From JANRIC01 sp033765345 (GTDB lineage: Bacteria > Bacteroidota > Bacteroidia > Cytophagales > Microscillaceae): 40,383 nt of DNA. The notes beneath the pieces were generated by a model. That model did not search any database. It worked only from the letters and a program-made list of their open reading frames with translations, and was not told where the DNA came from. Positions 36,101-40,383 of this stretch are shown piece by piece. The position numbers and the translations under genes were made by a program. The stretch's first letter is position 1; every line of letters starts with the position of its first letter. Location: NCBI GenBank assembly GCA_033765345.1, contig JANRIC010000242.1:1-40383 (forward strand), written 5' to 3'.

Positions 36101-37141
36101 AATGCGGTTATTGGCCGGATGAATCTCAAGATCGGCAGCTACAAAAGGAGTACCAACGGGTGCATCTGGAAATACCTGCGTGAAATTAATACCTCCGTCT
36201 GTGGAGCGAAAAAGCCCTTCCTGTCCTGGGAAAAAGCTATCTAAATGAAATAATCGGCTATTGGATACATACAGCACACTTGTGCCTGATTCGTTGCGAA
36301 CAACCAGGTCATTCACCCAGAAAAAATTAACATCAGTGGCAAAAAAACCATTGGCGGTGGTGAGCTGCGTCCAGGCAGCTCCTGCATCGGTTGTTTTCCA
36401 AAGCCCTGCTCCGCGCGTAGAGCTGGAGCCTCTGGCAGTAAACCCTTCGCCCGTACCGACATACCAGGTATCGGGATCGTTGGGGTCGGCAGCGATGGCT
36501 GTGATAGAAATATTATCCCAAAGATCATTTACCTTAGTCCAGGCTGCGTCTATGGTGATGTCATCGGTATACCAAAGTCCTCCCTGGACTCCGCCCGCCC
36601 AGACTTTTTTTCGGCTCGGGTCGGTGGGGTCAAAAAGTAGCGCACGTGTACGCCCTCCTACGTTGTTGGGACCTCGCTCTTGCCACGTCACATTGCCAAT
36701 GGCTGCCTTGCTTTTTATTTGGCGGCTCACGGCTTGGAGTGTTTTTAGTTTCCTTTCAAAGGGTACTAGACCCAGTTGGGGATCAAGAGTACGCAGATAA
36801 TCCTGCTCCCAGCCTAAGTCAGGGCGGTCTTGCTTAGGAATAGCCTTTAAATCCTGATAGCTTAGGTGCTGAAGTCGATTAAAGGGATGATTGGCCAGAA
36901 AATGCGCATAAGCTTCTCTTGCTCGGATTTTTTGTAAACTATCATTGAGAGGAGCCTCCGAAATCTGGTGTTTTTTTTTATGATAAAGGGCTAAGTTTTG
37001 TGGTTTGTGCTCAGGGTGGGGTATAGGCGTATCAGAAGTTCTTAAAGGTGTTTGTGAAGGTTTAGGATAAAAAATAATGAAAAATACGATAAAAAATACA
37101 AAGAAAGTCAACCCTAAGATGCGAGGATAATCTTTTGTCAT
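33116..37141 (-). CDS. secreted BNR-propeller/PKD protein with T9SS sorting tail
   Basis: About 1341 residues from the ATG at 37141; a TTG two codons upstream is the longest frame. A hydrophobic export segment (LGLTFFVFFIVFFIIFYP) is followed by a Pro/His-rich linker. Residues about 145-870 are a VPS10/sortilin-like double propeller with Asp-box motifs (GLWKTTDAGAAWTQL, GLFRSTDGGINFTQV, SVWETADGGTTWINK). A PKD domain comes next (about 870-955, WAWDFDQNVNPGTDATTQNP, PGTYTVQLSIN). A jelly-roll region at about 960-1155 includes NIEYSIDGGNTWLLLGD. The type IX sorting domain is at about 1255-1341 (FSIFPNPFTENVYLNL). It is therefore exported across the outer membrane and probably held on the surface. 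No catalytic site is evident. It is related in its propeller to the protein at 18778-21627. Confidence 0.88.
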   Translation of the reverse strand: MTKDYPRILGLTFFVFFIVFFIIFYPKPSQTPLRTSDTPIPHPEHKPQNLALYHKKKHQISEAPLNDSLQKIRAREAYAHFLANHPFNRLQHLSYQDLKAIPKQDRPDLGWEQDYLRTLDPQLGLVPFERKLKTLQAVSRQIKSKAAIGNVTWQERGPNNVGGRTRALLFDPTDPSRKKVWAGGVQGGLWYTDDITIDAAWTKVNDLWDNISITAIAADPNDPDTWYVGTGEGFTARGSSSTRGAGLWKTTDAGAAWTQLTTANGFFATDVNFFWVNDLVVRNESGTSVLYVSNSRLFHLDSFFPGQEGLFRSTDGGINFTQVFPDAPVGTPFVAADLEIHPANNRIYAGTTRNAFSTGVSGERGRILYSDTGLPGSWTVLDFSSTNNARRVEIACAPNDPDVVYAVAQNSSPSISDQDVAWFKRTLNATDTTQTWEDIPIPLYLEQNCFPTTSHFTRGQSFYDLILAVHPTNPDVVIAGGISLHKSVNGTSPTAGDVAWSAVSYWTGDCLPYVHADEHQILFRPDHPNEAIIGSDGGISYSIDLGSSANPTFADRNNHYNVTQFYAVDAANIAAGTIFLAGAQDNGSQQFQDALKNSSLDISGGDGAFCHIDQDDPDIRISSFIRNVYNVSNDGGQIYVNVLNNQSNGLFINPSEYDDQANILYANFSSATTITRISDIGGSNTYTNLNINFAGSIPTITALKISPNTPNVLFLGGNDGRIFKVSNAHTATPATIEISTNPLPIGSISCIEVGDTDDELLVTFFNYGISSVWETADGGTTWINKEGNLPDIPIRWALYNPNNREEVLLATELGVYSTDNFGHAVSSVPVWGISNTGLATVRCDMLKYRAADGVVVVATHGRGIFTSDVFSSPLADFETRRTWFVNRPLNFTDYSLKADSWAWDFDQNVNPGTDATTQNPSFTYTNPGTYTVQLSINSGASVETKTNYITILPEPNIPYTQDFNTNDGGFFPYPLQLAGNANSVFIPREWEWGVCNSVNFNPTNNAGTIEGANSWATSLNEDHGRRLRYALESPPFSLIGAVGDIFLEFNYRAACGTDAGFNIEYSIDGGNTWLLLGDTQSSGNNPVGTTSWYNEDHILGLRNQPGFSQALFDVFSPRYNITFLAGSADLRFRFVFGSRFNVIDGVQIDNFQIDGMIPLPIQLLSLKADRLDEQNVLLKWQTATEQNNQGFEILKSINGSDFSRIGFVDGAGDSPQKRNYSFKDPQAKEAAYYQLRQLDFAGTSSLSPVVFVEGTFQEVFSIFPNPFTENVYLNLDFTSSPDDLLKLEIWDSRGVSVLQVTGTEAQMEDLFTQKASDLPAGWYIVRLHTPRQVFTHKLVKQ

Positions 37142-37183
37142 AGTCAATAAAATTTTGTGTGTCTTCTCTGTTTTAAAAATACG

Positions 37184-37215
37184 ATAAAATAGGCTTTATT
37201 CAAAGATTTTACAAA
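37184..37215 (-). promoter_or_regulatory. possible Bacteroidota-type promoter for the BNR/PKD gene
   Basis: On the minus strand TTTG (complement of 37212-37215) lies 20 bp before TATTTTAT (complement of 37184-37191), near the Bacteroidota consensus of TTTG, about 19 bp, TAnnTTTG, with two mismatches. A start of transcription near 37177 would give a leader of about 35 nt before the ATG at 37141. Confidence 0.35.
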
Positions 37216-37290
37216 AAAATGAATCTTTATTGTCGAAAATCATTTTTTTTGTGCAAAACTGTATAACTTATCATTTTATCAAAGTCTATT

Positions 37291-39414
37291 ATGTTACACA
37301 AAATTATTTTGACAAACAGCCTCGTGTTTTTTTGTTTGTGGGCACAAGCACAGGAAAGCCGTTTTTTCATGCCCAAAGAAATCCGTCAAGCGTATGAAAA
37401 AGGCACCCGTGGTATGGACGGGAAACCAGGCTTGAAATACTGGCAAAATACAGCCGATTATAAACTGGAAGTGAAGGTTGAGCCTGCCACCCGTCGCATT
37501 GACGGGAAAGGAACGGCCGTTTATAATAATCAAAGCCCAGATGATTTAAACACCTTAGTCGTGCGTCTGTATTATGATGTTTTCCGCAAAGCCAATCCAA
37601 GAGCCGAAAGAGTAGACCCCGAAGATATAGGGGAAGGCGTAGAACTTAAAAAATTAGTACTCAATGGCAAAAGCCTAGAAATCGGCGGCAGAGAGGTACA
37701 ACGCTACGGCACCAACCTTTTTATCCGCCTTGCTGAGCCCCTCAAAGCCGGGCAAAAAGCAACACTCGATTGCGAATGGACTCAATACGTACCCCTGACG
37801 AATGAGCGCACCGGAGTAGCAGACAGCACCTCGTTTTTTATTGCTTACTGGTATCCGCAATTCGCCGTTTATGATGATGTATTTGGCTGGGATACACAGG
37901 ATTATTCCCTCAGAACAGAGTTTTACAACAATCTCGGCAATTTTGATGTCAAAATTACTGTTCCCAAATCATTTTCCGTATGGGCTACAGGAGTACTACA
38001 GAATGCACAGGAAATCTATCCCAAAGCTGTGTTTGATCGTTATCAAAAAGCCCTGAAATCTACTGAAACTGTTCAAATTCTTCAGGCTTCCGATCTCAAG
38101 GTCGGTTATGCCAATCTGTCCGAAACCTGGCATTTCAAGGCTGAAGAAGTTTCTGATTTTGCCTTTGCTATGAGCGATCATTACCTCTGGGATGCTGCTA
38201 CACAAAAAGTAGATAATCGGGAGGTGTTGGTAAGCTCTGTATATCCTCAAGCCGATGCAGAGAATTATCAGGAACTCACCGCTATACAACAGCAAATTAT
38301 GAAACATTTCTCCGAAGATGTACCCGGCATTCCTTATCCTTACCCACGCTTTACAACCTTTATCGGATTGCAGGGAGGAGGTATGGAATTCCCAATGATG
38401 GCCTACAACCAAAATGAAGATGAAGGACTTACTGCCCACGAAATGTATCACAGCTATTTTCCGATGTATGTCCGTATCAATGAGCGACGTTTTGCCTGGA
38501 TGGACGAGGGTTGGGCGGATTATATCACGGATATCGTCATGAAACGTTACTTGGCAAAAGACCCCGAACCGCTTTTTGGAGCATACAAAACCAGTATTCA
38601 GGAAATGATGGGTTCTTATGAAGATTTGCCGCTCATTACCTCCTCTCAATTTATGGATGACAGCAATTATGGGTATGCTTCTTATCCATTGCCAGCATTT
38701 GTTTATTCTATGTTGCACCATCACTTGGGAGATGATTTGTTCAAAAAAGCTTATCAGGAGTATATCCGTCGTTGGGCTAAAAAATCACCTACACCTTATG
38801 ATTTCTTCTACACTTTTGAAAATGTAAGCAAGCAAGACTTGTCCTGGTTGTGGAAGCCCTGGTTTTTTGAGCAGGGATACGCCGATATTCAAATCAAAGG
38901 CTTTCAGGGCGGACAACTGACGATCCAAAACAAAGGCAATCGCCCTGTACCTGTGTATGTAGAAATTGCTTACAAAGACGGCAAAGAAGATAAGATTTTA
39001 GCTTCTGCTGCTACCTGGCAAAAAGGTGCGGAGCAAAAAATAACCATCCCCAATGCTGCTCAGGTCAAGTCTTTATCAGTAAACGGCAATGTGGCTGATC
39101 TCAACGAGATGGATAATTTCTATCCTTCACTCAAAGAACAAGTCAAAGAATTTACGATTTTGGATGGTATTTACGGCGTTTACCTCATCCAGGGGTACAA
39201 CATTGAAATGACCGTGATGCAAAAAGAAGGTTTGCCCTTTTTAAAGCTACCTGCCGCTGGTATGGAATCTTACCTAATGCCCAAAGCCGATGGTAGTTAT
39301 ACCACGCTGGATAAGATGCTGCTTATTGAGTTCAAAGAGGAAAGCGGAAAAATCACTGGCCTAAAAGCGCAACTCAGACAATACGGCATCGAGATTCAGG
39401 GAACAAAAAAATAA
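37291..39414 (+). CDS. secreted M1-family zinc aminopeptidase-like protein
   Basis: 707 residues. MLHKIILTNSLVFFCLWAQA is a signal peptide. Residues about 45-240 form the N-terminal beta-saddle of M1 enzymes (YKLEVKVEPATRRIDGKGTA). The catalytic domain carries a GAMEN-like GGGMEFPMM at about 361-369 and the zinc site HEMYH (His383, Glu384, His387) with the third ligand Glu406 in WMDEGWADY, giving HExxH-x18-E. A beta domain near 520-610 and a C-terminal about 80-residue extension (ILDGIYGVYLIQGYNIEMTV) follow. It likely trims peptides in the periplasm or outside the cell. There is no T9SS tail. It is divergent from the BNR/PKD gene and followed by a strong terminator. Confidence 0.92.
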   Translation: MLHKIILTNSLVFFCLWAQAQESRFFMPKEIRQAYEKGTRGMDGKPGLKYWQNTADYKLEVKVEPATRRIDGKGTAVYNNQSPDDLNTLVVRLYYDVFRKANPRAERVDPEDIGEGVELKKLVLNGKSLEIGGREVQRYGTNLFIRLAEPLKAGQKATLDCEWTQYVPLTNERTGVADSTSFFIAYWYPQFAVYDDVFGWDTQDYSLRTEFYNNLGNFDVKITVPKSFSVWATGVLQNAQEIYPKAVFDRYQKALKSTETVQILQASDLKVGYANLSETWHFKAEEVSDFAFAMSDHYLWDAATQKVDNREVLVSSVYPQADAENYQELTAIQQQIMKHFSEDVPGIPYPYPRFTTFIGLQGGGMEFPMMAYNQNEDEGLTAHEMYHSYFPMYVRINERRFAWMDEGWADYITDIVMKRYLAKDPEPLFGAYKTSIQEMMGSYEDLPLITSSQFMDDSNYGYASYPLPAFVYSMLHHHLGDDLFKKAYQEYIRRWAKKSPTPYDFFYTFENVSKQDLSWLWKPWFFEQGYADIQIKGFQGGQLTIQNKGNRPVPVYVEIAYKDGKEDKILASAATWQKGAEQKITIPNAAQVKSLSVNGNVADLNEMDNFYPSLKEQVKEFTILDGIYGVYLIQGYNIEMTVMQKEGLPFLKLPAAGMESYLMPKADGSYTTLDKMLLIEFKEESGKITGLKAQLRQYGIEIQGTKK

Positions 39415-39466
39415 TTGATTTTAAAAAATTAAACCCTTGTTTGTGCTGGGAATATTGGGGTTCAAA

Positions 39467-39506
39467 AAAGCCTTGTTTTCGCCCTTAAAAGCGAAAACAA
39501 GGCTTT
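39467..39506 (+). terminator. strong terminator after the M1 peptidase gene
   Basis: A perfect 16-bp stem, AAAGCCTTGTTTTCGC at 39467-39482 and GCGAAAACAAGGCTTT at 39491-39506, with an 8-nt loop, 53 bp past the stop. The A/T ends of the stem supply the U-rich end in both directions. Confidence 0.88.
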
Positions 39507-39588
39507 AAGTGTATTTTATGCCTCCATGTATCCCCCTCTATAAGCTCTTTTTATCAATATTTTGCTCTATATCGGCTTTGTATGTAAA

Positions 39589-39692
39589 GGGAGTACCCAA
39601 AAGGTGCAAGCGAGAACCTTTTGGGCGCAAGCGAACCCCAAAAAGGTAGACTAGAGCAGCTTTAGGGTGGGGTGGGGTAGTCTGATAGGTGG
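39589..39692. repeat. G-rich hairpin repeat, copy A
   Basis: About 104 bp sharing long blocks with copy B: GGGAGTA, CCAAAAGGTGCAAGCGAGAA, then GAGCAGCTTTAGGGTGGGG and TAGTCTGATAGGTGG. It contains the inverted repeat CCCAAAAGGT...ACCTTTTGGG (39595-39625) and a second matching arm CCCCAAAAAGGT, so alternative stems can form. The 3' half is a one-strand G run. Confidence 0.85.
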
Positions 39693-39910
39693 CTTAGATA
39701 CCCGTGTAGGTTAAATGGGGTACCCTAATAGGTGGGGAGGGGGACTCTTGTAGGCAGGGGGGAGTATCCAAAAGGTGCAAGCGAGAACCTCTTTGGTGGA
39801 GTGGAGAACCTTTTTGGTGCTACATCCCACCAAAAAGGTGGACTTGAGCAGCTTTAGGGTGGGGTGGGGTAGTCTGATAGGTGGGGTGGGGGTAGTCTGA
39901 TAGGTGGGGG
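39674..39910. repeat. degenerate about 20-bp G-rich tandem units
   Basis: Repeated units close to GGGGTAGTCTGATAGGTGG at 39674-39692, 39717-39737 (TACCCTAATAGG core), 39739-39760 (ACTCTTGTAGGC core), 39866-39886 and 39888-39910. A more distant relative is at 39696-39720. All are G-rich on the plus strand with GGGG blocks at the unit edges. Confidence 0.75.
39760..39909. repeat. G-rich hairpin repeat, copy B
   Basis: About 150 bp matching copy A at both ends but with an insertion: a 12-bp stem ACCTTTTTGGTG...CACCAAAAAGGT (about 39808-39839) replaces the shorter middle, and the terminal G-rich unit is doubled. Part of the difference may be compensatory, since both copies keep pairing arms of CCTTTTTGG and CCAAAAAGG. 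Confidence 0.8.
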
Positions 39911-40032
39911 CATCTACCTGGATGTTCAGGAGAACATCTTTTTATTGCTTAGAATTATTTACACTGCGCTAAACTATAATTCAAACTCCTGTTTTTTAAT
40001 GACTTAGTATCCTATTAAACACTTCAATCAAC

Positions 40033-40161
40033 GACGGCACGCTGAGGCAATCCCCTTGAACTGTCATTGCGAAAGCGGGACGCTGAAGCAATCCCGGTTT
40101 AGGTGAGACTTAGTTCCATAGTTAGCCGAGATTGCCACGCCTCTACGAGGCTCGCAATGAC
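40033..40161. repeat. palindromic dispersed-type repeat (GTCATTGCGA element)
   Basis: GTCATTGCGA at 40063-40072 pairs with TCGCAATGAC at 40152-40161, and inner GCAATC pairs with GATTGC, giving a 99-bp element with an inner small hairpin GCCTC-TAC-GAGGC. A partial left half (GACGGCACGCTGAGGCAATC) precedes it at 40033-40052. Elements with this GTCATTGCGA...GCAATC wording are, from memory, multi-copy in many bacterial genomes; only this copy is in the window. Confidence 0.75.
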
Positions 40162-40237
40162 AAAGAAAAATGTCCGAAAGCGGCAAAATATTCCTTGTAA
40201 AATAGCCAGATTTTTATGTTCTTGTTCCCATAGGTTT

Positions 40238-40383
40238 CCCTTAATTCCCTTAATTCCTTAATTCCTTAATTCCTTAATTCCTTAATTCCTTAATTCCTTA
40301 ATTCCTTAATTCCTTAATTCCTTAATTCCTTAATTCCTTAATTCCTTAATTCCTTAATTCCTTAATTCCTTAATTCCTTAATT
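40238..40383. repeat. perfect octanucleotide tandem array (CCTTAATT)n
   Basis: Two 9-bp units CCCTTAATT at 40238-40255 are followed by sixteen exact copies of CCTTAATT from 40256 to the last base. The array runs off the window, so its true length is unknown. Lack of any mismatch in the sixteen units suggests recent expansion or active slippage. Confidence 0.97.

Larger units (their letters stand above)
39415..40383. other. gene-free repeat region to the window edge
   Basis: 969 bp with no credible gene on either strand. It contains, in order, a terminator, a G-rich repeat present in two long copies, a palindromic element and an octanucleotide array, each listed separately. Base composition shifts from AT-rich to strongly G-skewed (39660-39910) and back to AT-rich. 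Confidence 0.75.

Noticed and set aside
37996..38724. 242-codon open frame antisense to the M1 peptidase gene
   Set aside because: It lies entirely inside a well-supported gene with zinc motifs; its translation has no domain pattern and is rich in unlikely Ile/His/Phe runs.
39589..39910. Coding sequence on either strand of the G-rich repeat
   Set aside because: No open frame with a start and normal composition spans it; the hairpins and G runs explain the sequence better.
40238..40383. CRISPR array
   Set aside because: The 8-bp units abut directly without spacers; this is a simple tandem repeat.

Overview
The window looks like chromosomal DNA of a Bacteroidota bacterium, most likely order Cytophagales. 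Two large secreted proteins end in type IX secretion sorting tails. There is a Bacteroidota-type LptD, a LytS/LytTR pair, long PAS/GAF sensors and a SpoIIE-type phosphatase carrying SIAYAQRIQEAILP, a sequence typical of Cytophagales. Coding DNA is AT-leaning, spacers are very AT-rich, and several genes use TTG or GTG starts. The left edge cuts a reading frame that may be the end of a transposase. The right edge lies inside a perfect 8-bp tandem array. The window may therefore be a whole contig bounded by repeats (inference).

Layout. 1-4.4 kb: a truncated ORF, a small DUF4177-like secreted protein, a DMT permease, a LytTR response regulator overlapping its LytS-type kinase, and a small membrane protein. 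4.4-11.8 kb is an envelope locus. An N-acetylmuramoyl-L-alanine amidase and an MCE/MlaD-like protein read left; lptD and a 918-residue membrane-anchored protein read right from a 28-bp divergent gap. 11.8-18.7 kb: an unknown protein, a TerB-like protein, an MMPL/RND transporter, tRNA-His, dihydroorotase (pyrC) divergent from pyrroline-5-carboxylate reductase (proC), and a YbjN-like small protein. 18.8-27.1 kb: a secreted BNR/VPS10-like propeller protein and a 1561-residue multidomain secreted protein (malectin, sugar-dehydrogenase-like propeller, T9SS tail). 27.3-33 kb: a two-gene sensor unit, a membrane GAF-PAS-PAS-PAS protein with no output domain followed by a PilJ-like/GAF/PAS/SpoIIE phosphatase. 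33.1-39.4 kb: a second BNR/PKD T9SS protein divergent from a secreted M1 metallopeptidase. 39.4-40.4 kb has no genes and is full of repeats: a strong terminator, a G-rich hairpin repeat in two copies, a 99-bp palindromic element and the (CCTTAATT)n array.

Function. The main themes are outer-membrane and peptidoglycan upkeep, secreted polymer- or peptide-handling proteins, and environmental sensing. Pyrimidine and proline synthesis genes are housekeeping. I see no CRISPR array, complete insertion sequence, prophage or defence system. The least explained features are the repeat region at the right end, the output-less sensor next to the phosphatase, and the unknown gene behind lptD. I do not see clear evidence of a wholly new system.
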